In this document: positions 1-7,721 of the stretch, piece by piece
How positions within the stretch are numbered: position 1 is the first letter of the stretch
Layout of the letters: every line of letters begins with the position of its first letter
DNA from: Longimonas halophila
GTDB lineage: Bacteria > Bacteroidota > Rhodothermia > Rhodothermales > Salinibacteraceae
Assembly (NCBI RefSeq): GCF_002554705.1
Contig: NZ_PDEP01000007.1
Span: forward strand, 62,001-126,000
Length of the DNA stretch: 64,000 nt
Reading direction: 5' to 3'
Translations under genes and position numbers: made by a program
The notes under the pieces: generated by a model
The model's database searches: none
What the model was told of the DNA's origin: nothing
The model's input: the letters and a program-made list of their open reading frames with translations, nothing else

Positions 1-145
1 CATGCAGAGCAGGAGCGCGGCACATTTGGCGTGATACATGGCGATTCTCATTTTTGGAGATGCTAACGGGATAGCGTTCATGAGACGATAGCGGTTGACT
101 CGGAAATGATGGTCTTCTGCACAAACACGTTTCCTGAGGCACGCC

Positions 146-499
146 CTAATGTCGGGGTTCGATACGCCGGATTTCGATGATCGGCCCGGCCATGTGGATG
201 CTGAACAGGTCGTCTCGTTGTATTGCGCGAACGTGCACCCGCTGCCCATCTACCTTGTACGAATCCGGCAGATTGGTCGGCTTATAGGTCTCGGATCCAT
301 CCGTGTCTGCCACTTCGCCCACAATAGCCCAGAAACCGCCTTCGATCTGTATGTACTGCACGGTGCCAGTGATGGCCTGGGTGCCTGTGGTATCGCCCAG
401 CACAACCGTATCAGGCACGGAGGCTCCACCACTCCACAGGTTGCAGCCGCTTATGCAGAAAAGAAGAATGAACGGAAGAAAGAAGAATGTGCGTTTCAT
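146..499 (-). CDS. Small predicted lipoprotein of unknown function
   Basis: The ATG at 499 gives a 117-residue protein that opens MKRTFFFLPFILLFCISGC, a short positive end, a hydrophobic stretch and a lipobox (ISGC) with Cys19 as the likely lipidated residue. An in-frame ATG 57 bases upstream would only add 19 residues in front of the signal peptide, so the inner start is preferred. The remaining roughly 98 residues (conserved-looking GTVQYIQIEGGFWAI stretch) look like a compact beta-rich domain, but I do not recognise the family. It probably sits in the periplasm or on the outer membrane. No operon partner is visible. Confidence 0.6.
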   Translation of the reverse strand: MKRTFFFLPFILLFCISGCNLWSGGASVPDTVVLGDTTGTQAITGTVQYIQIEGGFWAIVGEVADTDGSETYKPTNLPDSYKVDGQRVHVRAIQRDDLFSIHMAGPIIEIRRIEPRH

Positions 500-636
500 A
501 GCAATGAGGCGTTTGAGGGGCGAATAGCACGACATATCTGTAGGGCTCAAATACAAATCATTGTTAAGTTATGATGAGAGTGATTGAATTGCAACCTGTT
601 GCAACGCGGCGCTCCCAGCACCGAAAGCACAGCGCG

Positions 637-990
637 CTATTCCTCTCTGCGACGGAGCACCTTGACTGCTCCATTCGGTTCGATGCCGTAGATCCACGCT
701 TCCGCTATGACGATGTGCGGGATCCGTGGCTCGCGACGAAGCACCATGAAGACATCCGTCTCTGTGGGCATGCAGGTACGGACGGCGGTTAGCACGCTTG
801 CCCTCGAATTCTGTGGAGAGCCGCTCATTGGAACCACTTCGTTGTGGAGGCGCTGGCTTCCGCGTATCGACCCGGTTTCGGCATCGATTTCAACGCGGAC
901 GTCTCCGCCCAGTACCGTTTCATCGTCAGGATCGGGGAATGCGTAGGTCGTAAGCACCGTGTCATGCCACGGGTATGCCGCCACGATCAC
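637..990 (-). CDS. Hypothetical protein, possibly a 3' gene remnant
   Basis: A 117-residue reading frame from a GTG at 990. It contains a beta-strand-rich segment (DDETVLGGDVRVEIDAETG) that looks like part of a secreted or surface domain, but no family is recognised. The frame stays open upstream of the GTG without an ATG and runs into the truncated nucleotidyltransferase remnant at 1011-1217. It may therefore be the C-terminal part of a gene whose 5' end was lost in a rearrangement. Its function is unknown and the start is uncertain. Confidence 0.4.
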   Translation of the reverse strand: MIVAAYPWHDTVLTTYAFPDPDDETVLGGDVRVEIDAETGSIRGSQRLHNEVVPMSGSPQNSRASVLTAVRTCMPTETDVFMVLRREPRIPHIVIAEAWIYGIEPNGAVKVLRRREE

Positions 991-1010
991 GCCATACGCA
1001 TGGCTCTTGG

Positions 1011-1217
1011 TTAGCGCGCCCAGAAGGCACGCAGCGCCTCCACCACACGGACGGCATTGTCGTCGGTTCGTTGGATCCAGACATCAAGGTCGCCCGTCGT
1101 TCGCGGGTAGCCGTGATACGCCACTGCGTAGCCGCCCACGATGAGGTACCTCACCTCATGCGCGCCGAGCAACGTCAACAGTTCGCTGAATTCGGTCGGA
1201 AACTGGATCGTAGGCAT
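1011..1217 (-). pseudogene. Truncated nucleotidyltransferase (MNT-type)
   Basis: Sixty-eight residues from the ATG at 1217. The sequence shows the family pattern GGYAVAYHGYPRTTGDLDVWI (described as GGYA near residues 28-31 and the metal-binding Asp pair D43 and D45 in GDLDVW). Family members are usually about 140-160 residues. This one stops after VVEALRAFWAR, just where the expected EFGFGSLGL-like region should follow, so the 3' half is missing. It overlaps the 68-residue gene at 1156-1362, which is its usual upstream partner. It probably once formed a two-gene toxin-antitoxin-like module and is now non-functional. Confidence 0.6.
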
Positions 1218-1362
1218 AGTTGATCTGGCGCATCCGTTCGAGGGCCGCAAGACGTTCCTTCGGAGTCTTCGAGAGCCAGTGCACTTTGTCTTTGCTCGCG
1301 GCCTCGGAGAAGGACGACACCGAAAATGCGGACTTATCCAGGGAAAAAGGAGCCTCAGCCAT
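1156..1362 (-). CDS. Small partner protein of a nucleotidyltransferase module
   Basis: A 68-residue protein with a WLSKTPKERLAALERMRQ segment followed by INYAYDP and RIQRT. This pattern is typical of the short protein encoded just upstream of, and overlapping, MNT-type nucleotidyltransferases. Its 3' end overlaps the truncated nucleotidyltransferase (start at 1217) by about 60 bases, the normal arrangement for this pair. The reading frame looks intact, but with its partner broken the module is unlikely to work. The biochemical role of this small family is unclear to me. Confidence 0.55.
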   Translation of the reverse strand: MAEAPFSLDKSAFSVSSFSEAASKDKVHWLSKTPKERLAALERMRQINYAYDPVSDRIQRTVDVARRA

Positions 1363-1540
1363 GGTGCGATCGCCGATTGGATAAAGGACACAACACGGAT
1401 ACCGGGACAGGCGGGCATTGCTTCGTACCGGGCGGCATAACGGCGTAGCTCTGCCACGGCGCGCCGTCCGTAATTTTCTCGAGCGAAATGAGCAGACCCG
1501 TGTCCGAGACGATTTGACGTGGGAGAGGATCTGGGCTCAT
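1355..1540 (-). pseudogene. Truncated PIN-domain toxin (DUF3368-like)
   Basis: The first 26 residues, MSPDPLPRQIVSDTGLLISL then EKITDG, match the N-terminus of DUF3368/PIN proteins: the Asp of VSDTG is the first metal ligand of the RNase fold. After that the frame degrades into Pro/Ser-rich sequence and stops at 61 residues, against roughly 150-160 expected, so all later acidic ligands are absent. The start codon overlaps the stop of the upstream antitoxin remnant (ATGA at 1537-1540). The 3' part was probably lost by deletion. Confidence 0.55.
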
Positions 1541-1677
1541 GCGCCAAGCTCGGTCTCAATGTTCTCTGGGGAGTCGACGAGAATCGTGAAGCCGTAGCGC
1601 GGAAGCATCTCTTCAAACGTGCGGCGCGTCATGCCAAGGATCTCGCGCACTCGAGTGGGCAGTTCGGTAACGAGGCA
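1537..1677 (-). pseudogene. 5'-truncated UPF0175 antitoxin remnant
   Basis: This frame is too short to be flagged by length. Read on the minus strand it gives TELPTRVREILGMTRRTFEE followed by MLPRYGFTILVDSPENIETE and LGA, the C-terminal half of a UPF0175 antitoxin, a helix-turn-helix-like family paired with DUF3368 PIN toxins. An in-frame TGA at 1678-1680 lies directly upstream and no good start is present, so the DNA-binding N-terminus is gone. The stop overlaps the start of the PIN remnant, preserving the family's antitoxin-toxin order. Confidence 0.55.
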
Positions 1678-1944
1678 TCACAACACTGACCAGGACAAGA
1701 CCAGAAATGCTATCCGTGCCGGAGCGAGCAGGTCATCCGTATTGCTATCATGAATAGTACCTTTCATAGAATCCCAATCGTGAAGGGCAAATATCTACGA
1801 ACTAACGAAACCACTTAACCACAACCTTTAGATCTCGCGTTTCGGCTTCGTTTAAAACGAGTCGTCGCACGTACAGCATGCGTACACCTTGTGCCGATAC
1901 ATACGGTAAATATAAAAGAACTGATAGTACTATTGGAGATCTAA

Positions 1945-4900
1945 TTAGAAATCTAAAGTTTTTTGGCTGTCTCCGTTACCGCTGGCCTTTCTCAAAAGCT
2001 TTTTCTTCTTGTACTTCTCAATGATTTTTCCCTTATGCGAGGCAGGTAAGTCTTTGGCCTTCACAAACACTTCAGCCATCAGATCCAGGATAGTATTATC
2101 GAGATCCTTGCTTCTAGAACGCAAGTACAAGTAAGTTAATAGTTTAAAAAATACTAAGTCTTCTGTATATTTACTACTCATGTGATAAATAAAATCTTCG
2201 ATATATTTAAAATATCTATTTCCTTTGTTCTCAGCATACAAGAAAACTGACAAGAACAGCTGAAGATCAGTAGCTTCCTCATTTCCGTCCAGCACAGGCT
2301 TAAAGTCGTTCTTAAATACACCATTTAACTTCTTAGTGCCCATACTTTCATGTAGGCTGACCTGAACCACGATTGGTGCATAGTCGGTCATCATCTGAGC
2401 AACTTCCCTAAATTCCTCGGGAAGTGAGTCTCCTTCCTCGTCCAAATACTTTGATAGTGCTAACTTATATAAAACCGTGTAAGCGAGAGCACACTGTATG
2501 ACATTGCTGTAAGCTTTGCTCTTAAGGCGAGACTGATCTGTTTCTTCCGTATTTTTGAGAACCTCAGCAGCTAAAAACAGGCATCGACTCAGTTCTTCGA
2601 GGGGGTGATCCGGTTTACTTTTCCGAGCGATTCCCTGTTCAGGCGCTGCCAATTCCATTTTTTGGTCTTGAAGCGCGTCAAGATCTTTTTCCGAAGGTCT
2701 CTTATCCTCAACCTGCTTGAGGACATCTGCGGCATCCATACTGCTAACCCGGGAGCCACCTCGCTCCATTACATTGTCGTATGTTTGTCCCTCCTCTAAA
2801 AGAGACTCTTCAAGATCAGAGTACAGATCTAATGCACGGCTGGAGACAGTGTCAAGAATATCAGAGCAGTTACGCCGAATCCCGGTGTAGTACCTAATCT
2901 CGCTATCGAACATCAAATAATTTCGATCGCTGATAACAAACTCTTTAAACTCCGTATCTTGCTCCATCCTCTTAGCAAGGAAGTACTCAAAAAAACATTG
3001 AAATCGAAAACGTACGTACTGGCCTGAGTTGTCAAGGATGCCACCTTCGATCAGACTATCCAATATTTCCTTACCGGAGAACTCATCATCCCAGTCTCTA
3101 CCCTTAAGGTGGTCCTCAACACATTTGACCGCACCAGAATACCTCAACCGATAGTCCCGTTTTTCGGCCTGAAGCATCAGGTAAGAGAGTTTCGATAGCA
3201 GAAACACCTTGTTCGTAAAATCAAAGCGACCGGATAAGGCCTCTTTCCTAGAATGCTTCTGAAGGAGACGTTCAACAAAATTCTCTACCATAGTCGCCTT
3301 GTTCTTTGGCTCATAATGCTCCTGTTTTTCAATAATCCATAGAAATATTGAGGCAGCTAGTGGCGTCCGCGGAATATCAAGAGCCTGGAAAAGTGAAACT
3401 ATATTGTCAATCTGAGAGGGTGTATCAATCGGCTCACCCGTTGAAAACCAATTCTCTACCAAGCTTCGAATTTGTTGAGTTCGAAAAAGCTTTATTTCTA
3501 AAGGTTTGAGCCTCAGTTCTGAGGTGTGACCCATCGGTAATTCGCCACTGTGGGTCTGGAGGTGCGTCGCGACAACTCGTGTATTTTCGTGCTTTTTAGC
3601 GAAGTTGCAGACTCGACGCAGCCGATACTCGTCTTCGTCTTGGAACGTTATATTATCTATTAGAAGCGTGAGATTGTAACTGTCTGCAAGCTCCTCAATA
3701 TCACGGCGTCGCACGCCCAAGAAGTCACCAACCTCGCTCTTAATTTTTCTGTTATTAAGCTCACTAAAGTCTATTAGTACAGGTATTTGGCCATACCTTT
3801 TGTAGTTTTCGGATAGTTCCATCGCAAGTCGATTTAGTAGACTTGACTTGCCTACTTCCTTCTCACCGAGAAGAAGAAAATCTTTTCTTTTAGTGGCCAA
3901 GTCCTCTAAAGATAATCTTGTTTCCTTTACGTCCTCTATCTCAGTTTCAGTTGACGATACTCGTTGCCGCCGGACTACCTCCGGCATCACAAATATCTCT
4001 TTGAGACTCGAAGGGGCATCTGTGTCCGTTCCAGCAGTAACAAGATTACGATTTAGTTTGGGCAGGCACTGTTCGCTCACTCTTTCGCAGATGGACTGAG
4101 CCTTCTGATAGATTTGCCGATCGGCATCAGAAGGAAGATTGTATTTCGCCTTTCCTGCCGCGTCACCAAGATCTGCGTTGGGGTCAAATTGGTGCTTTTT
4201 CGACGAGTACCGTCGATTGTGGACTGTGATCTCGCGTGTCACTGGGTCGAAGTCAATAATACAGTAGCCATTCGCGTAAGTCCGGCTATCACTCCGAACG
4301 TTTGACTGAGTAATTGCTGGCGCAACCGATACGAAGAGAGCATTTTCGCGTACCTGTGTCGTACTTGTGGCTCCCTTATGGACATCGCCACAGAAGAACA
4401 TATCGAACTCGCGCTGAAGGGAGTTGCTCACTCGGTCGCGGTCAAAGCTACGAAGAACTTCGACCGGATGGTGAGCAACGGCAATCGCTAAGTCCACATC
4501 CCCGAGAGACTGGGCCGCCCGCAGAACCTGTCTTTCACCGATCAGGAGGTGCTCCTCTGCAGAATCATGGGGCCAGCAACGCCAAGCAGAATTTAATGCA
4601 GCTATCCCTACGGTTACACCCTCCTTTTCAAAGACTATTGTAGACTCAAAGTCAGTCGTGTTGAGTTCTGCCTTATCATAGAACGATTCCTCAAAAGTTA
4701 GATAGGGGGTCATTCTATCTCTACCAGTTTGCTCATCCTGTAATATGTAATTTGTTATTTCATCTTCACTTGTTAGGTTGCTTTTTAGACCGTCCTCGTT
4801 ATACCCGTTGTCCAGATCTGCAACTACGTCATGGTTGCCGGGACACATTATAAACTGCGATCTAGAGAGCTCCAACAGTGAGATAATTTTTTCAGCTACC

Positions 4901-5112
4901 TCTACCTCAAATGTTTTGAAGGCATGTTTGGGAGAGTCGAACGTAGTCCCTGCCCGGTCGATTAGGTCACCGGAGCAGATAACGAGATCAATATCCCGCT
5001 CGTCCTTGTATTTTTCTAAGTCCTCAATGAGGGGGACGACTATTTCATTTCTCGTACCGAATAAATCTTCATCGTTGATATGGAAATCGGAGACATGAGC
5101 AATACGTATCAT
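1945..5112 (-). CDS. Calcineurin-like phosphoesterase fused to STAND-type NTPase; candidate defence protein
   Basis: A 1055-residue protein in three parts. Residues 1-300 are a calcineurin-like metallophosphoesterase with all metal-binding blocks: D9 and H11 (SDFHIN), D49 (GDLID), N93-H94 (GNHD), H214-H215 (AHHP) and H245 (GDVH). Residues 400-560 are a P-loop NTPase: Walker A GEKEVGKS at 416-423 and a Walker B-like LLIDN with D486. Residues 560-1055 are mostly predicted helix with no clear repeat and end in a basic stretch. This effector-NTPase-helical sensor order resembles STAND or Avs-like immune proteins, with a phosphoesterase where others carry nucleases, TIR or SIR2. The gene is visibly more AT-rich than its neighbours, stands alone and is flanked by decayed toxin-antitoxin genes, suggesting acquisition. 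The architecture is seen directly; the defence role is inferred. Confidence 0.75.
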   Translation of the reverse strand: MIRIAHVSDFHINDEDLFGTRNEIVVPLIEDLEKYKDERDIDLVICSGDLIDRAGTTFDSPKHAFKTFEVEVAEKIISLLELSRSQFIMCPGNHDVVADLDNGYNEDGLKSNLTSEDEITNYILQDEQTGRDRMTPYLTFEESFYDKAELNTTDFESTIVFEKEGVTVGIAALNSAWRCWPHDSAEEHLLIGERQVLRAAQSLGDVDLAIAVAHHPVEVLRSFDRDRVSNSLQREFDMFFCGDVHKGATSTTQVRENALFVSVAPAITQSNVRSDSRTYANGYCIIDFDPVTREITVHNRRYSSKKHQFDPNADLGDAAGKAKYNLPSDADRQIYQKAQSICERVSEQCLPKLNRNLVTAGTDTDAPSSLKEIFVMPEVVRRQRVSSTETEIEDVKETRLSLEDLATKRKDFLLLGEKEVGKSSLLNRLAMELSENYKRYGQIPVLIDFSELNNRKIKSEVGDFLGVRRRDIEELADSYNLTLLIDNITFQDEDEYRLRRVCNFAKKHENTRVVATHLQTHSGELPMGHTSELRLKPLEIKLFRTQQIRSLVENWFSTGEPIDTPSQIDNIVSLFQALDIPRTPLAASIFLWIIEKQEHYEPKNKATMVENFVERLLQKHSRKEALSGRFDFTNKVFLLSKLSYLMLQAEKRDYRLRYSGAVKCVEDHLKGRDWDDEFSGKEILDSLIEGGILDNSGQYVRFRFQCFFEYFLAKRMEQDTEFKEFVISDRNYLMFDSEIRYYTGIRRNCSDILDTVSSRALDLYSDLEESLLEEGQTYDNVMERGGSRVSSMDAADVLKQVEDKRPSEKDLDALQDQKMELAAPEQGIARKSKPDHPLEELSRCLFLAAEVLKNTEETDQSRLKSKAYSNVIQCALAYTVLYKLALSKYLDEEGDSLPEEFREVAQMMTDYAPIVVQVSLHESMGTKKLNGVFKNDFKPVLDGNEEATDLQLFLSVFLYAENKGNRYFKYIEDFIYHMSSKYTEDLVFFKLLTYLYLRSRSKDLDNTILDLMAEVFVKAKDLPASHKGKIIEKYKKKKLLRKASGNGDSQKTLDF

Positions 5113-5374
5113 GTGCGAAAGAGTAGGTGTTTAGAGTATGACCACAGGAAAGATGTGCCTTACGCCGTAAGCCAAGAGATAGACCAAGATTCCAATTGCA
5201 CGAGGCTGGCTGTGTCATCCCTATTCTGCGAAAAAGGAGGCTTATCCTGACACAAAAAAATTAAAAAAAAACATGCTGACAATTTAACGCAACGCACGAG
5301 AGTTATTCGGTGCTACGCCGAAGGCCGCGTGTGCAATCACGCACACTTAACCTACCCAAAACCACCCCCACACG

Positions 5375-5624
5375 CAAACCAACCCCGCTTCACCCCAGCG
5401 CCGCCTGCAACTCAGCAGCCGCCTCTGCAGCGGCCTCGGCGAAGTTGGGGCCGTCGTGGGCGTAGAGGATGCTGCGGCTGCTGTTGACGAGGATGAGTCC
5501 ATCTTCGATGACGGCGGCGTCGACCACGGCGCTTGCATCGCCGCCCTGGGATTCGGGGTGGGCGTTCCAGCGCTGGACGAGCCGGGCGATGCGCTGGTAG
5601 ACGGGCTCGCGGGGCAGGTCGCCA
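5375..5624 (-). pseudogene. Degenerate second copy of the pyrF 3' end
   Basis: The minus strand encodes GDLPREPVYQRIARLVQRW, then (after HPES) QGGDASAVVDAAV and GLILVNSSRS up to AAAELQAALG and a stop. This repeats the end of pyrF at 6620-7453 almost residue for residue. About 105 bases are deleted in frame relative to pyrF (the counterpart of roughly 6781-6885). Similarity also continues past the stop (CAAACCAACCCC on the plus strand). It has no start of its own and is interrupted at 5624-5625 by the antitoxin stop codon. It is a duplication scar rather than a gene. Confidence 0.8.
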
Positions 5625-5852
5625 TTACCGGGAGGCGCGTTCACGGCCTGTGCGAACGGCGGCCACGATCTCCTCGGCCTGTACGTCGATGTCCACCGCG
5701 GGTACGTCGAGCGGCGATCCTTCGTCCTGATGTGGACGAATGAGGTATTCGCTCCCATCACGCCGCCGAATCCGCACTTCCCCCTCATGGCTGGCCTGAT
5801 CCAGCAGATCGGCAAGATGTTGACGAGCCTCTGAGTACGTGTACACTCTCAT
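5625..5852 (-). CDS. Phd/YefM-family antitoxin
   Basis: A 75-residue protein beginning MRVYTYSEARQHLADLLDQA, the typical N-terminus of prevent-host-death antitoxins (a DNA-binding and dimerisation domain). It then has a basic, charged middle and a C-terminal helix (AEEIVAAVRTGRERAS) expected to wrap the toxin. A strong Shine-Dalgarno GGAGG lies 9-10 bases before the ATG, inside the end of the upstream PIN gene, from which it is separated by two bases. Toxin-first order is unusual for PIN/Phd pairs. The stop codon abuts the duplicated pyrF tail. Confidence 0.7.
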   Translation of the reverse strand: MRVYTYSEARQHLADLLDQASHEGEVRIRRRDGSEYLIRPHQDEGSPLDVPAVDIDVQAEEIVAAVRTGRERASR

Positions 5853-5854
5853 TT

Positions 5855-6220
5855 CTACACCTCCAAAACATCAATTCCAGATTCGCGAGCTGCTTCTTTC
5901 AGTCCACCATCCAGCGTTACAAGCGGCGCCTGGTGACGCCTTGCTGCAACGAGCATATACGCATCATATGCATACAGGTCATACTGACTGGACACCCGAA
6001 CGGCTTCCTCTAATTCAACATCGACCCACTGGATCGGGATGGTATCATATCGCCGGAGCGCTTCAACCGCTACCTCAACGTCGCAACGGCCCCGTTTGAA
6101 CATTGCAGAGAAGGCGTTTCCAATCTCCCAGTGGAGGGTCTCTGGCGCAATCAGATCTACCCCTTTGGTCTGCCGGACGATTTGATCTCGGTGCTCTTCG
6201 CCCAAGAGGACCGCTTTCAT
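5855..6220 (-). CDS. PIN-domain (VapC-like) toxin, N-terminally short
   Basis: A 121-residue PIN-domain protein, expected to be a Mg-dependent ribonuclease. Recognisable blocks are LLGEEHRDQIV, the ETLHWEIGNAF helix with the second acidic ligand, the YDLYAYDAYMLVAARR block with two Asp, and the LVTLDGGLKEAA end. The usual start, a beta strand carrying the first catalytic Asp (VVDASV-like) before the LLGEEH segment, is missing: the protein starts MKAVLLGEE and an in-frame TAA lies 12 bases upstream of the ATG. It is therefore probably an inactive or weakened toxin. The antitoxin follows two bases downstream. Confidence 0.65.
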   Translation of the reverse strand: MKAVLLGEEHRDQIVRQTKGVDLIAPETLHWEIGNAFSAMFKRGRCDVEVAVEALRRYDTIPIQWVDVELEEAVRVSSQYDLYAYDAYMLVAARRHQAPLVTLDGGLKEAARESGIDVLEV

Positions 6221-6605
6221 GATTAGAATGTGTTAGCTGTACAATTGAACAAACAGTATAGTACTCCGTCAACCCTCATTTTGATGGTTGCCTTGCAGTC
6301 AGCCCTCACGAAGCCTGTCATGGTGAGCGCAGTCGAACCATCTCCTCGGGGCTTGGTACCGCCAGATGGACAGGAGGTCCTGCCCACTTCGGGGGAGATC
6401 TTTCGACTCCGCGTCTCCTTAGCGGAGCCGCTCTGCTCAAGATGACATCATGTAAACGGGGCATGTTGTAACCCACACATTGACTGTTGACAAAGCAATA
6501 GATCCACTACGATTAACTGTCAACCGTTTTTCGCGGCAACGACGGCCTCTGCGTATTCGGCTGGAGGGGATCACCAATTTCCCAGCACGTGTTTACGAAT
6601 CAGAT
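6221..6605. repeat. Intergenic region with dispersed repeat R1, copy A (6264-6335)
   Basis: No gene is seen in these 385 bases between pyrF and the PIN toxin. Positions 6264-6335 (blocks CTCATTTTGATGGTT and TGTCATGGTGAGC) match, in inverted orientation, 10322-10395. The next stretch (6340-6450) is GC-rich and rich in short inverted sequences such as GGAGACGCGGAG-like arms, resembling a non-autonomous repeat. The similarity was found by eye and the edges are approximate. Confidence 0.5.
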
Positions 6606-6619
6606 TGCAAACCAACCCC

Positions 6620-7453
6620 TCACCCCAACGCCGCCTGCAATTCAGCCGCGGCCTCCGCGGCGGCGTCGGCGAAATCATCACCATCACTGGCGTAAATGAT
6701 GCTGCGGCTGCTGTTGACGAGGATGAGTCCGTCGTTGGTGACGGCGGCATCCACCACGGCACTTGCATCGCCGCCCTGGGCGCCGACGCCGGGGATGAGG
6801 AAGGGCAGCGCGGGACACACCTCACGTAGCTCGGCGAGGGCCTCGGGGGCGGTGGCGCCGACGACGAGTCCGGCGTCGCCCTCGGACTCGGGGTGGGCGC
6901 TCCAGCGCTGGACGAGCCGGGCGATACGCTGGTAGACGGGCTCGCGGGGCAGGTCGCCTTTGGCGTCGATGGGGCATTCTTGCAGGTCGGCGCTGCCGGC
7001 GTTGGAGGTGCGCGTGAGCACGAATACGCCGCGCTCGGGCGTGCGCAGGAACGGCAGGATGCTGTCGCGTCCCATGTATGGCGCGGCGGTGATGGCATCG
7101 GCGCCTAAGTGGTCGAAGAGTCCGCGGGCGTAGAAGCGGGCGGTGTGGCCGATATCGCCGCGCTTGGCATCGGCGATGCAGAGATGGGTGTTGGGGATGG
7201 CCTCGATGACGGATTCGAGGGCGGCGTATCCGGCGGCACCCTGGGCCTCGAAGAAGGCCAGGTTCGGCTTGTAGGCGCAGCAGTGCGGCGCGGTGGCTTC
7301 GATGATGGCGATGCAGAAATCTGCCAGCGCCTGCGGATCGGTGCGATGGTCGGCAAAGGGGGCGGGGAGGCGCTCGGGGACGGGGTCGAGTCCGACGCAC
7401 ACGCGTGATGCGAACGCGTGTTGGGCCGTACGGAGACGCTGAACGAACGACAT
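6620..7453 (-). CDS. pyrF: Orotidine 5'-phosphate decarboxylase (subfamily 2)
   Basis: A 277-residue protein that catalyses the last step of UMP synthesis, OMP to UMP plus CO2, in the cytosol. The signature DAKRGDI is at residues 95-101 with catalytic Lys97, inside a TIM-barrel pattern. CVGLDPVPERLP and YKPNLAFFEAQG near the N-terminus, TRTSNAGS in the middle and IPGVGAQGGD near the end identify the longer subfamily 2 enzyme (about 270-280 residues) rather than the 230-residue form. Its 3' end is duplicated at 5375-5624. carA and carB of the same pathway lie far away at 52812-56845, so the pathway genes are scattered. Confidence 0.93.
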   Translation of the reverse strand: MSFVQRLRTAQHAFASRVCVGLDPVPERLPAPFADHRTDPQALADFCIAIIEATAPHCCAYKPNLAFFEAQGAAGYAALESVIEAIPNTHLCIADAKRGDIGHTARFYARGLFDHLGADAITAAPYMGRDSILPFLRTPERGVFVLTRTSNAGSADLQECPIDAKGDLPREPVYQRIARLVQRWSAHPESEGDAGLVVGATAPEALAELREVCPALPFLIPGVGAQGGDASAVVDAAVTNDGLILVNSSRSIIYASDGDDFADAAAEAAAELQAALG

Positions 7454-7721
7454 GGGAGCTAAACGCAGGGAATAGAGATCGGGGCGCGGAATGTTTGTTC
7501 AACGTAGCTCTTCTGCTACGCATCTACAACCGAAAACGTATGGACTTTTCGTACAGGGGCGGGTATAAAAGGAACTGTGATCCGATCGTTAACTACAACT
7601 CAACGCTCCCGGTGGAAGCACTTCCACGCAGCGTCTCGTCTGCACTTCGCGCGGTTAGGTCCGCGTGCCTGCCGGTGGCCCCCACATGGTTCACTGATCT
7701 GCCACAACAACCGCTATCATC

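Noticed and set aside
1..51. Possible start of a leftward gene with a signal-like N-terminus (MRIAMYHAKCAALLLCM)
   Set aside because: Only 17 codons are inside the window and no ribosome site is visible, so it cannot be supported.
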